64,000 nucleotides of DNA from Barnesiella merdipullorum (GTDB lineage: Bacteria > Bacteroidota > Bacteroidia > Bacteroidales > Barnesiellaceae), in the NCBI GenBank assembly GCA_019116365.1, contig DXBT01000023.1, positions 5,555-69,554 on the forward strand. The letters run 5' to 3'. Under the pieces are notes generated by a model, which did not search any database, had not been told where the DNA came from, and saw only the letters and a program-made list of their open reading frames with translations. The translations under genes were made by a program, and so were the position numbers. This document shows positions 44,583 to 52,687 of the stretch, one piece after another. The stretch's first letter is position 1, and every line of letters starts with the position of its first letter.

Positions 44583-45434
44583 TTACAAAATCATTTTTTC
44601 AATATCGAGTACGACGATGCCCTCGGCACCGGCCGACTTCAATCGGTTGATTATCTTCCAAAAACGTCTCTCGTCGAGTACCGTGTGCACCGAGCACCAG
44701 GAAGGGTCGGCCAACGGCATGACCGTGGGGCTCTTGATACCCGGCAGCACGGCGAGCACATCGTCGAGCTTGGCCTGTGGCACATTCATGAGAATGTATT
44801 TCTTGTCGTCGGCCGCCTGCACCGACTCGAAACGGAAGAGAAGTTCGTCGAGCAGCTCCTGCTTCTCGGCCGACAACATGTCGGTACCGATGAGTACCGC
44901 CTCCGACTCGACCACCTGCTCGACCTCCTTCAACCGGTTGCTCACCAGCGTGCTGCCCGAACTCACAATATCGAATATGGCATCGGCCAACCGTATGCCG
45001 GGAGCTATCTCGACCGAGCCGGTGATGACATGAATATCGGCCTCGATGCCATTGCGATGGAGAAAATCGGAAAGGATACCGGGATAGGAGGTGGCTATCT
45101 TGCGCCCCGCAAACCACCCGATACCCGGGTAGTCGATATCCTGCGGTATGGCCAGCGAGAGACGGCAACGACCGAAACCCAACTTCTTGAGCACACCCAC
45201 GGGGCAATGCTTCTCCAGCACCTCGTTCAACCCCACGATGCCCACATCGGCGACTCCCGAGGCAACCGACTCGGGTATATCGTCGTCGCGCAAAAACAGC
45301 ACCTCGACGGGGAAATTCCGGGCCGGGACCAGCAGGGTGCGTTTCCCGCCCGGCAACTTGATTCCGGACTCTTCCAGCAGGGCTATCGACTCGTCATAGA
45401 GGCGGCCCTTCGATTGAATGGCAATTCTCAACAT
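44583..45434 (-). CDS. hisG: ATP phosphoribosyltransferase, long form
   Basis: 283 aa. The length and the C-terminal ACT-like regulatory domain (from about 210: KYILMNVPQAKLDDVLAVLPGIKSPTVMPL) define the hexameric long HisG that is feedback-inhibited by histidine and needs no HisZ. Catalytic part: RIAIQSKGRLYDESIALLEESGI, IPESVASGVADVGIVGLN, and DAIFDIVSSGSTLVSNRLKEV, the PRPP loop region. First enzyme of the pathway. An AGGAG lies before the ATG, and the gene is preceded by a peptide-coding attenuator (45468-45596). Confidence 0.96.
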   Translation of the reverse strand: MLRIAIQSKGRLYDESIALLEESGIKLPGGKRTLLVPARNFPVEVLFLRDDDIPESVASGVADVGIVGLNEVLEKHCPVGVLKKLGFGRCRLSLAIPQDIDYPGIGWFAGRKIATSYPGILSDFLHRNGIEADIHVITGSVEIAPGIRLADAIFDIVSSGSTLVSNRLKEVEQVVESEAVLIGTDMLSAEKQELLDELLFRFESVQAADDKKYILMNVPQAKLDDVLAVLPGIKSPTVMPLADPSWCSVHTVLDERRFWKIINRLKSAGAEGIVVLDIEKMIL

Positions 45435-45467
45435 AACTACTTCTCCTTTTTATCGGTCTTACGAAAT

Positions 45468-45501
45468 AAAAACAGGCTTACCGGGATAACGGCAAGCCTG
45501 T
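45468..45501 (-). terminator. Attenuator terminator upstream of hisG
   Basis: On the minus strand ACAGGCTTGCCG pairs with CGGTAAGCCTGT (one mismatch near the middle) around a 6-nt loop and runs into TTTTT. It lies 35 nt after the leader peptide stop and 33 nt before hisG, the usual place for an attenuator. Confidence 0.85.
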
Positions 45502-45536
45502 ACACTATTTTTATATGGTTGCATATCGTGCATCAC

Positions 45537-45596
45537 TCACCCTATTCCCCCACAGAGAATATGCAGATAATGATGATGCAACGACAGGAACAACAT
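45537..45596 (-). CDS. hisL: His operon leader peptide, 19 aa
   Basis: A short frame on the minus strand encodes MLFLSLHHHYLHILCGGIG and stops at TGA. Four histidine codons (CAT) occur within six codons (HHHYLH). It sits between a full-consensus promoter (45649-45619) and a rho-independent terminator (45501-45468) directly in front of hisG. This is the layout of classical amino-acid attenuation: a ribosome stalled at the His codons would alter folding of the RNA that follows. GTTGCAT (45582-45576) and TGCATAT (45565-45559) in the leader each have an exact complement in GATATGCAAC (45527-45518), giving possible alternative pairings. Confidence 0.85.
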   Translation of the reverse strand: MLFLSLHHHYLHILCGGIG

Positions 45597-45618
45597 AACT
45601 TCTTATTTTAATTTGTGA

Positions 45619-45649
45619 CAAATATAGTATATAGAAAACAAAATGCAAA
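45619..45649 (-). promoter_or_regulatory. Promoter of the his operon
   Basis: On the minus strand TTTG (45649-45646), a 19-nt spacer and TATATTTG (45626-45619). The start codon of the leader peptide lies 22 nt after the -7 box. Confidence 0.85.
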
Positions 45650-45709
45650 CTATTTACGCATTTTTCTTTCAATTGTAAATTTATATTCACTTCTTTGCAA
45701 CAATTGTTA

Positions 45710-46726
45710 CTACAAAAAGAGTGATACCACCCAGTAGATGCCAGCGGCCAGGAGGGCACTCACCGGGATAGTGAGAATCCAGGCCACCCACAAATCCTTG
45801 GTCACACCCCACCGCACAGCCGACAACCGTTTGGTCGCGCCCACGCCGATAATGGCTCCCGTGATGGTATGGGTGGTACTCACCGGGATCTTCAGTATTT
45901 CGGTGAGGTAGAGGGTAAAGGCACCGGCCGTTTCGGCCACCACTCCTTCGAGCGGGGTCACCTTGGTAATCTTGGTGCCCATCGTCTTGACAATCTTCCA
46001 ACCGCCCGACATCGTACCCAGCGAGATGGCCGTGAAACACGAGAAGGCCACCCAGTCGGGCAGGTCGGCAATGCTGTTGATACCCGCACCCAGCCCCAGC
46101 GAGTGTGCCGCAATGAGGGCGGCGGCGATGATACCCATCACCTTTTGCGAGTCGTTCAGACCGTGGCCTATGCTGAACATGGCCGACGATACCAGCTGCA
46201 ACCGTTTGAACCACATCTCGGCCTTGTGTGGCTGGGCCTTACGGCAAATGTGCAGTACCAGTATCGTGAAGCCAAAGGCTACCACCATACCGATAAACGG
46301 TGCCAGAAAGATAAAGGCGGCTATCTTGAGAATGATGTTGAGCTGTATCGCCCCAAAACCGCTTGCCATGATGGCGGCCCCGGCAAACCCGCCGATGAGG
46401 GTGTGCGACGAGGACGAGGGGATACCCTTCCACCAGGTAAAGAGGTTCCAGATGATGGCGGCAATGAGTCCCGACAGGATGATGGGCAGGGTGATAAACT
46501 CCTCGAACACCGTCTTGGAGACCGTGTTGGCAATACCAAACCCACCGATGATATACTTGGCAATAAAGAAGGCGACAAAGTTGAAGCAGGCTGCCCACAA
46601 AACCGCCTGAAAAGGGGTGAGCACCTTGGTCGATACGATGGTCGCTATCGAGTTGGCAGCATCGTGAAAACCGTTGATGAAGTCAAACAGCAGCGCCAGT
46701 ACAATAATGATAATCAATAACTCCAT
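45710..46726 (-). CDS. pit: PiT-family inorganic phosphate transporter
   Basis: 338 aa, about ten membrane helices in two inverted halves. The family signature GFHDAANSIATIVSTKVL is near the N-terminus (about 19-36) and its internal echo GHGLNDSQKVMGIIAAALI is in the middle; STTHTITGAIIGVG occurs near the C-terminus. It imports metal-phosphate coupled to protons or sodium. It is preceded by a DUF47 (PhoU-like) gene 14 bp upstream, the standard Pit accessory partner. Confidence 0.93.
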   Translation of the reverse strand: MELLIIIIVLALLFDFINGFHDAANSIATIVSTKVLTPFQAVLWAACFNFVAFFIAKYIIGGFGIANTVSKTVFEEFITLPIILSGLIAAIIWNLFTWWKGIPSSSSHTLIGGFAGAAIMASGFGAIQLNIILKIAAFIFLAPFIGMVVAFGFTILVLHICRKAQPHKAEMWFKRLQLVSSAMFSIGHGLNDSQKVMGIIAAALIAAHSLGLGAGINSIADLPDWVAFSCFTAISLGTMSGGWKIVKTMGTKITKVTPLEGVVAETAGAFTLYLTEILKIPVSTTHTITGAIIGVGATKRLSAVRWGVTKDLWVAWILTIPVSALLAAGIYWVVSLFL

Positions 46727-46740
46727 TACACACCAGCGGT

Positions 46741-47388
46741 TTATGCATATTTCACAATCAGCGTTCTCAACACTTTACCCACATGCTCGGCCGAGTCGGT
46801 AGTCTTCTCGAGAACCTGCATGATCTCTTTGATCTTGATAATCTCGATACAGTCTTTCTCCTCCTCGAAGAGGCGTTTGACAAAGAGCTCATACACATCG
46901 TCGGCCTGGTTCTCCAAGTCGTGCAGACGGGTGCAATATTCACGCAGCGTCGAGGGATTCTTGCGGAAACGCTCGAGCTCGTCCATCGCCTTGCAAATGT
47001 AATCGGCCTCCTGTTGCACCAGCAGACTCAACTCCTTGCCACTCTCGCCAATAGGCCGGGGATTATAAATCGAGATGCGCTTGGCGCAACTGTTTATACC
47101 ATCGATTACATCGTCCATGTGCGAGGCCAGAGCCTGGATATCCTCCCGGTCAAAGGGGGTGATGAAGGTCGTGCCCAACTCGTCGAAGATGCGGTGCGAC
47201 AGACGGTCGCCCTCGCGCTCGAGATCCTTGATGCGTTTGTAATAGGCATCCCGCTCATCGGCCTTGTCGTGGTTCATGCTCTCTACCAGCACGGCCGACG
47301 AGGCCACCAGTACCTCGGAAAGCTGTTTCAACAAGGGGAAAAATTTAGGCTCTTTGGGGGTGAATCGGCTAAAAAAAGAATTTTTCAT
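46741..47388 (-). CDS. DUF47/PhoU-like Pit accessory protein
   Basis: 215 aa, all-helical: FFPLLKQLSEVLVASSAVLVESM, IKDLEREGDRLSHRIFDELGTTFITPFDREDIQALASHMDDVIDGI (the DUF47 signature) and CIEIIKIKEIMQVLEKTTDSAEHVGKVLRTLIVKYA. Such proteins bind metals and control Pit-type transporters. It is first in a two-gene operon with pit. Promoter -7 box TATCTTTG on the minus strand at 47501-47494. Confidence 0.92.
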   Translation of the reverse strand: MKNSFFSRFTPKEPKFFPLLKQLSEVLVASSAVLVESMNHDKADERDAYYKRIKDLEREGDRLSHRIFDELGTTFITPFDREDIQALASHMDDVIDGINSCAKRISIYNPRPIGESGKELSLLVQQEADYICKAMDELERFRKNPSTLREYCTRLHDLENQADDVYELFVKRLFEEEKDCIEIIKIKEIMQVLEKTTDSAEHVGKVLRTLIVKYA

Positions 47389-47493
47389 CGTCGTATCATA
47401 TAAATATTTAACACAATCTCTTCAAGGGGTCTATTCTCTCCTCTCCTTCAAAGACAAAGCAATCGTGGTAACACGTTGTATGCTTGGCAACTG

Positions 47494-47501
47494 CAAAGAT
47501 A
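47494..47501 (-). promoter_or_regulatory. -7 box of the DUF47-pit operon
   Basis: TATCTTTG on the minus strand, about 105 bp upstream of the DUF47 start; no clear -33 match. Confidence 0.55.
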
Positions 47502-47593
47502 GAGGCAAGGGAATAGACATCGCATTACATTTATATTAAATTTTTACACTACCTAAATTTTTTTCAGGCCTCGGTGCTGTCAAAAGTTTGTCT

Positions 47594-47601
47594 TACTTTT
47601 G
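47594..47601 (+). promoter_or_regulatory. -7 box of mnmD
   Basis: TACTTTTG, 24 bp before the ATG at 47626; no strong -33 element. Confidence 0.5.
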
Positions 47602-47625
47602 CTCCGTATCCATGCAACCCCAACG

Positions 47626-48309
47626 ATGAGCGAAACAATTGTCATAGAACAGACGGCCGACGGCCTCCCCACCCTCTACCTGCCCGGGATGGACGAACAT
47701 TACCACTCGACCAAAGGGGCCCTTACCGAGGCGCGCCACGTCTATATCGACATGGCCCTGCGGGCTCGGGGCAAACGTGACATACACCTGCTCGAAGTGG
47801 GATTCGGTACCGGGCTGAATGCTTTTCTTTCGCTGCTCGAGGCACAAGCGCAAGGGTTGAACCTGCACTACACCACCTTCGAGCTCTACCCGCTTGCTCC
47901 CGAAGTGACCGATCGGCTTGACTATCCGGCTCACATCGCCCCCTCGATGACCCCGGCTTTTGCCCGGCTGCACAGCTGCGAGTGGAACCAGCCGGTAGTC
48001 ATCACCCCCAACTTCACCCTGTACAAGCGCCAGGCCGACTTCACCTGCACCCCGCTCGAGGGGCTCTACGACGTCGTCTATTTCGATGCCTTCGCCCCCG
48101 AGAAACAGCCCGAGATGTGGAGCTGCGCAATATTCCGCACCCTCTACGACCACCTGGCGCCCGGCGGCATACTCACCACCTACTGTGCCAAAGGCGAGAT
48201 ACGGCGCAGGCTGCAAGCCATCGGCTTTACGGTCGAGCGACTTCCCGGACCGGCGAACGGCAAACGCGAAATACTGCGGGCCAGCAAACCCACCGTCCTC
48301 TATCCATAG
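47626..48309 (+). CDS. mnmD: tRNA 5-methylaminomethyl-2-thiouridine methyltransferase, MnmD
   Basis: 227 aa. LLEVGFGTGLNAFLSLLEA is the SAM-binding motif and YDVVYFDAFAPEKQPEMWS is the diagnostic block of the MnmC methyltransferase half (DUF752). GGILTTYCAKGEIRRRLQAIGFTVERLPGPANGKREILRA closes it. There is no fused FAD oxidase domain, so it is the stand-alone MnmD form that methylates the nm5U34 wobble base in tRNA. The 3' end overlaps the convergent methyltransferase gene by 10 bp. Confidence 0.9.
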   Translation: MSETIVIEQTADGLPTLYLPGMDEHYHSTKGALTEARHVYIDMALRARGKRDIHLLEVGFGTGLNAFLSLLEAQAQGLNLHYTTFELYPLAPEVTDRLDYPAHIAPSMTPAFARLHSCEWNQPVVITPNFTLYKRQADFTCTPLEGLYDVVYFDAFAPEKQPEMWSCAIFRTLYDHLAPGGILTTYCAKGEIRRRLQAIGFTVERLPGPANGKREILRASKPTVLYP

Positions 48310-48929
48310 ATAGCTTCGGCCACAGCCACACTCAACTCACGGCCTACACCCACACGCTGCAACAGAATGTAGTAGTACTCGTCGGTCTCGCCAAACGAGG
48401 AGACCGTGAGCCCCACACGGCTAAAGGCTTCGGCCTGCTCGTCCACGGGGAGCAACTTGCGCGAAAAGACCCGCGAGAGCAACCTCTCGTGTATCTGGTT
48501 GAGATGCTGCCGCCCCTGCGTGTGGGCTATGAGCAGACGGCCCCCACAGCGCAGATTGTCGGTGACGAGTCGGGCAATCGTATCGACCGGGTAACGAAAG
48601 TGTGGGAAAACCGAGTAGAGCAATATGGCGTCGAAATGCCCGGCCAGTCGGTCGCGCTCCACATCGGCATGGATAAAGTGCACCCCCTCGCCGGCATAGC
48701 GCAACGAGGCTTCGCGCAACATCTTCTCCGAACTGTCCACCGCCACAATAGGCGTATAGGGACCCACCCGCCGGCGGATATAGGGAATCATCACGCCCGT
48801 GCCCGTGCCCACATCGAGCACCGTCTCGCCCGGCGAGAGGTGCACAACCGAGAGGATGTGGTCGATTTGCCCGGCATCGGGGTGGCTGGTGCGGTCCCAC
48901 ACCCCGGCCATTTCGTCGAAGAAATTCAT
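48300..48929 (-). CDS. SAM-dependent methyltransferase coupled to hypB
   Basis: 209 aa from the ATG at 48929, which overlaps the hypB stop (ATGA). VLDVGTGTGVMIPYIRRRVG (about 35-54) is the SAM-binding motif I, PIVAVDSSEKML motif with the acidic residue, and DAILLYSVFPHF and GGRLLIAHTQGRQHLN the later motifs of class I methyltransferases. Because it is the last gene of the hypF-hypA-hypB operon with translational overlap, it probably serves hydrogenase maturation or a related metal or redox function, but no methyl acceptor is known to me in that pathway. Confidence 0.8.
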   Translation of the reverse strand: MNFFDEMAGVWDRTSHPDAGQIDHILSVVHLSPGETVLDVGTGTGVMIPYIRRRVGPYTPIVAVDSSEKMLREASLRYAGEGVHFIHADVERDRLAGHFDAILLYSVFPHFRYPVDTIARLVTDNLRCGGRLLIAHTQGRQHLNQIHERLLSRVFSRKLLPVDEQAEAFSRVGLTVSSFGETDEYYYILLQRVGVGRELSVAVAEAIYG

Positions 48930-49675
48930 ATGGCCTCCCTTCTCTCGAGACACGAGCAGAGGTAGTCGCACCACAAGGCGAGCCCTGTTCCCCGGGTGGC
49001 CGAGGTCTCGAAAAATCGAATCTCCGAATTGATTTTCAAGGCGTTCTCCTTCAACCTCTCGAGCCGGCTATCGACATAGGGCAACAGGTCTATTTTGTTG
49101 ATGACACAGATATCGGCCCCCGCAAACATATAGGGATACTTCAGCGGCTTGTCGTCGCCCTCGGTCACACTCAACAAGACAACCCGCAACTGCTCTCCCA
49201 AATCGAACATGGCGGGGCACACCAGGTTACCCACATTCTCGATAAAGAGCAGCGAGTCACGCGCCTGCAACTCGTCATAGGCCTCGGCCACCATGCGGGC
49301 GTCGAGGTGACAGCCGTTGTGCGTGTTGATTTGCACGGCAGGTACCCCCAGACGCCTGATGCGTCCGGCATCGTTGTCGGTATGCTGGTCGCCCTCAATC
49401 ACGGCTACCCGGCGGAACCCACGCTCGCCCAACCGCACGATGGTCTGCTCGAGCAGAGCGGTTTTGCCCGACCCCGGCGAACTGACCAGATTGACGGCCA
49501 CGCAGCCCATCGCACTCCATCGGGCCCGATTCTGCCGAGCCACCCGGTTGTTGTCACTCAATATATCTTGCTCTACGGCAATATCGACCGTCGCGCCATG
49601 CGTGTGAGGCAGGCCCTGGCGGTGCATCTCTTCGTGGCTCATCTCCCGATCGCCACAACCACAAGTGCTACACAT
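48926..49675 (-). CDS. hypB: Hydrogenase nickel-incorporation GTPase HypB
   Basis: 249 aa. The N-terminal MCSTCGCGD is the high-affinity nickel motif; a short His region follows (HEEMHRQGLPHTHG). The GTPase core has the P-loop VSSPGSGKTALLE, VIEGDQHTDNDAGRIR, CHLDARMV and INKIDLLPY. HypB uses GTP hydrolysis to deliver nickel to the large subunit with HypA. It lies 20 bp downstream of hypA, and overlaps the methyltransferase start. Confidence 0.95.
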   Translation of the reverse strand: MCSTCGCGDREMSHEEMHRQGLPHTHGATVDIAVEQDILSDNNRVARQNRARWSAMGCVAVNLVSSPGSGKTALLEQTIVRLGERGFRRVAVIEGDQHTDNDAGRIRRLGVPAVQINTHNGCHLDARMVAEAYDELQARDSLLFIENVGNLVCPAMFDLGEQLRVVLLSVTEGDDKPLKYPYMFAGADICVINKIDLLPYVDSRLERLKENALKINSEIRFFETSATRGTGLALWCDYLCSCLERREAI

Positions 49676-49695
49676 AGTTTTTATTGTTTGGTTTG

Positions 49696-50052
49696 TTACG
49701 GTTTATCTTCATCGGCCTCGACCGTCAGCGACGAGAGGCGGAACTCCTGCCCTTCAAGCAGTTGGGTGGAGTAGCTCCCGCAGTGTGGACAGGGCGTATA
49801 AATCGACGCCGGCTCGAACATGCCTCCGCAGGTCAGACAACGGGCACGGGGCGATACCCGGGTAAGTGCGACCCGGGCACCGGCATACCTACGGTCGAGT
49901 ATCATCTGCAACGAATAGGCAAACGCCTCGCAATCGACCCCCGACAAGTCACCCACGGTCACCTCGACCGTGCGAAGGGCTCCGCCTCCGTGCCGGTGCA
50001 ACTCGTTATCGACCAACTCGACCACACTGCAAGCCAACGACAATTCATGCAT
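49696..50052 (-). CDS. hypA: Hydrogenase nickel-binding protein HypA
   Basis: 118 aa, the usual length. MHELSLACSVVELV gives the conserved M-H-E nickel site, and the zinc motif has the form CLTCGGMF...CPHCGS (two Cys-x2-Cys pairs, about 71-91). It is a nickel chaperone acting with HypB. Starts 6 bp after the hypF stop. Confidence 0.95.
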   Translation of the reverse strand: MHELSLACSVVELVDNELHRHGGGALRTVEVTVGDLSGVDCEAFAYSLQMILDRRYAGARVALTRVSPRARCLTCGGMFEPASIYTPCPHCGSYSTQLLEGQEFRLSSLTVEADEDKP

Positions 50053-50058
50053 ATCCTG

Positions 50059-52344
50059 CTATTTAAGGGTTGTCATGTTTCCTTCGGCCAGCCAGGCTGC
50101 AACGACAGCCATCTGACCCACCGCAATACCGGCATCGTTGCACGGCACGAGAGCCGGCAGATAGGGTTGCAACCCCGCCTGTCGCAGAAGCGACATGAGC
50201 CGGTCGGTCAACAGCCGGTTCTGCAACACGCCGCCCGAGAGCACGACCCTCGACAGTTTCTGCCGCACAGCCTGACGGGCCACTTCGGCACACCACATGG
50301 CAGCATAGGTGGCATGGAAAGCACTGGCAATCTCACTTCGGGGAACACCGTTGCGCAGGTCGTTCACCAAGGCAACGACCAACCACGAAATATCGAGGGG
50401 ATTATCGTGGTCGAAGGGATAGACCTTCGCCGCGGCCCCCTCGGCCAATTGCTCCAGTTTTTGCGGAGCCTCGGCCTGGTAGCGGTTGAAGTCGGCCACG
50501 CCCAGCAATGAAGCCACGGCATCGAAGAGCCGTCCTGCCCCCGAGCTCAACGGGGTATTGATACGCCGGGCTATCATGCGGCTCACCAGTTTGATGCGGT
50601 CGCTCCCGATGCGCTCGACAAAATCGGGGGGCAACGGCATCGCCTCGCCATAGAGCGAATAGAGCAGTGAAATGGCCATGCGCCAAGGCTCACGGGCCGC
50701 TGCATCGCCGCCCGGCATGGGCAGATAGGGCTGGTGCGACAGGCGACGGTAGCGGGTGCGCGAACAACGCAACAGTTCCCCGCCCCATATCGTACAGTCG
50801 TCGCCATAGCCTGTACCGTCGAGACACAGGGCCAACACATCGTCCTCGAGGTCATACTCGGCCATGACGGCTACGGCATGGGCATGGTGATGCTGCACCC
50901 GGTAGAGGGGGACGTGATGCTCGGCGGCATAGTGTTCGCCCCACACCGTAGCCGCATAGTCGGGGTGCAGGTCGCACACCACACAGCGGGGTGTGAAGCG
51001 GAACAGACGGGTAAAGTGGGCAACCGACTCCTCGAAGAAATCGAGATTGCCCCGATGCGACAACTCGCCAATGTATTGTCCCAACAGAATGTCGTTGCGT
51101 TTGCCCAAAGCAAAACTCGACATCTGTTCGGCCCCCACAGCCAGGATACCCTCGGTGGGTTGCAGGTTGTGCAGGGGTTCGGGGGTATATCCCCGGGCCC
51201 GGCGCACGGGACGACACAAGCCGTCATACTCACACACGACCGAGTCATCGACCCGGTTGTAAATCTCGCGATTATACGAAATCACCAGCTCGACCTGCGA
51301 GTCGAACAGGTCGTGAGCCTCGCCGTCGGCAATGACAATGGGGCTTCCACTCGGGTTGCCGCTGGTAACCACCACACGCCGCAACGACGGGGCCATCTCG
51401 AACAGATCGTAGTGTATGGCCATATAGGGCAAAAGGATTCCCAACGACCGATAACCGTCGTTGAGCCAGGGGGCATGATGTGCCCGCTCACGCGACACGA
51501 CAATGGGACGCCGCCACGAAGTGAGAGCCCGGTGCTCCTCGTCGGTGAGCGACAAGTCGTCGGCAGCAGTCGCCTCGTCGCGGTACATCACGGCCAAAGG
51601 TTTGGCATAGCGCCCCTTCAGTTGCCGCAACCGCACCACAGAGGCCTCGTTGTCGGCATCGCACAACAGGTTGTAGCCTCCCAGGCTCTTGAGAGCGACC
51701 ACCCCTCCGCCCGACAAGACAGAGGCCAGGCGTGCCACGATGCGTCGGTAGTCGTGCTCCTCGGCTCCGCTCCTGTCGCGCAGCGTATAGACGGGACCAC
51801 AACGGTTGCAGGCAATGGGCTGGGCATGAAAGCGACGGTCGTTCACGTCGGTATATTCGTGCCGACAGGTATCGCACATGGCAAAGTCGCTCATGGTTGT
51901 CACCCCACGGTCGTAGGGCAACTCTTTGATGATGGTAAACCGGGGACCGCAATGGGTACAGTTGATAAAGGGATAGTCGATGCGGTGAGGCTGCCGGTGC
52001 CGATCCTTCAGACAGTCGGGGCAAATGGCTATATCGGGGCTGATGCGGGTAACGTCGTCGCCGTCGCTGCGGCTGGGAGCAATCTCGAAACGGTCATACA
52101 CCACCGCCGACCGATGCCTTTCGACATCGATACGCTCGATCGAGGCCACCTCGGGAGCCACCTCGCCCAACGCCTTCACAAAGCGATCTTTCTGCGCGCC
52201 GGTCGCCTGCAACACCACAAGCACCCCGTCGTTGCTGTTATCTACATAACCGTGCAATCCCATCCCGGTAGCCAGTCGATATACGCAGGGTCGAAATCCC
52301 ACGCCCTGCACAAGGCCCCTGACGTGTATGTGATACTGATTCAT
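50059..52344 (-). CDS. hypF: Carbamoyltransferase HypF
   Basis: 761 aa. Domains in order: acylphosphatase-like (about 5-90, VRGLVQGVGFRPCVYRLA), two zinc fingers (CPDCLKD..., CTHCGPRF, CDTCRHE, CNRCGPVY; about 108-185), YrdC-like (about 200-385, GGVVALKSLGGYNLLCDA) and a C-terminal Kae1-like carbamoyltransferase (HHHAHAVAVMAEYDLEDDVLALCLDGTGYGDD, VLSGGVLQNRLL). It uses carbamoyl phosphate and ATP to carbamoylate the C-terminal Cys of HypE, the source of the active-site CN ligands. First gene of the leftward operon, divergent from hypC. Confidence 0.96.
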   Translation of the reverse strand: MNQYHIHVRGLVQGVGFRPCVYRLATGMGLHGYVDNSNDGVLVVLQATGAQKDRFVKALGEVAPEVASIERIDVERHRSAVVYDRFEIAPSRSDGDDVTRISPDIAICPDCLKDRHRQPHRIDYPFINCTHCGPRFTIIKELPYDRGVTTMSDFAMCDTCRHEYTDVNDRRFHAQPIACNRCGPVYTLRDRSGAEEHDYRRIVARLASVLSGGGVVALKSLGGYNLLCDADNEASVVRLRQLKGRYAKPLAVMYRDEATAADDLSLTDEEHRALTSWRRPIVVSRERAHHAPWLNDGYRSLGILLPYMAIHYDLFEMAPSLRRVVVTSGNPSGSPIVIADGEAHDLFDSQVELVISYNREIYNRVDDSVVCEYDGLCRPVRRARGYTPEPLHNLQPTEGILAVGAEQMSSFALGKRNDILLGQYIGELSHRGNLDFFEESVAHFTRLFRFTPRCVVCDLHPDYAATVWGEHYAAEHHVPLYRVQHHHAHAVAVMAEYDLEDDVLALCLDGTGYGDDCTIWGGELLRCSRTRYRRLSHQPYLPMPGGDAAAREPWRMAISLLYSLYGEAMPLPPDFVERIGSDRIKLVSRMIARRINTPLSSGAGRLFDAVASLLGVADFNRYQAEAPQKLEQLAEGAAAKVYPFDHDNPLDISWLVVALVNDLRNGVPRSEIASAFHATYAAMWCAEVARQAVRQKLSRVVLSGGVLQNRLLTDRLMSLLRQAGLQPYLPALVPCNDAGIAVGQMAVVAAWLAEGNMTTLK

Positions 52345-52432
52345 CTGTAAACGTTTTTTTCAGATTTCTTTCTAAACAATAGAGCCCCCTGAGTTGTTCA
52401 TTGGGGCGTATCCAAAAAAAGAACGAAATATC
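52345..52432. promoter_or_regulatory. Divergent control region of the hydrogenase operons
   Basis: The 88 bp between hypF and hypC must carry both promoters. I find no perfect TAnnTTTG box in either direction; the leftward strand has CTATTGTTTAG as the nearest approach. No FNR- or CRP-like palindrome is evident. The lack of a good consensus suggests activator-dependent or alternative-sigma transcription. Confidence 0.4.
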
Positions 52433-52687
52433 ATGTGCCTGGCAATTCCCGGAAAAATCATCGCCATCGACGACTCCTGCACGCTACGCATGGCGACCGT
52501 CGATTTCGGCGGGGTATATCGCCCCATCTGCATACAATATACCGACGCCTCGACAGGCGACTATGTGCTGGCTCACGCCGGCATGGCCATTGCCCGTCTT
52601 GATCGGGAGGAGGCCGAAGCCACCTTGGCCGATTTCGAAAAACTGGCTCAAGCTCAACCAACACCCCCCGACAGCCATGTGGTATGA
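52433..52687 (+). CDS. hypC: Hydrogenase assembly chaperone HypC
   Basis: 84 aa from the ATG at 52433: MCLAIPGKI carries Cys2, the residue that binds iron and the large subunit. ATVDFGGVYRPICIQY and GDYVLAHAGMAIARLDREEAE are family blocks. HypC forms the scaffold with HypD on which the Fe(CN)2CO group is made. The hypD start overlaps its end by 11 nt. An upstream in-frame TTG extension has no family similarity. Confidence 0.94.
   Translation: MCLAIPGKIIAIDDSCTLRMATVDFGGVYRPICIQYTDASTGDYVLAHAGMAIARLDREEAEATLADFEKLAQAQPTPPDSHVV

Noticed and set aside
52394..52432. TTG start extending hypC by 13 codons
   Set aside because: HypC must begin with Met-Cys2 because Cys2 is essential; the ATG at 52433 gives exactly that.
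52345..52432. FNR-type or CRP-type operator between hypF and hypC
   Set aside because: No TTGAT-N4-ATCAA or TGTGA-N6-TCACA-like palindrome is present; only imperfect matches within AT-rich sequence.
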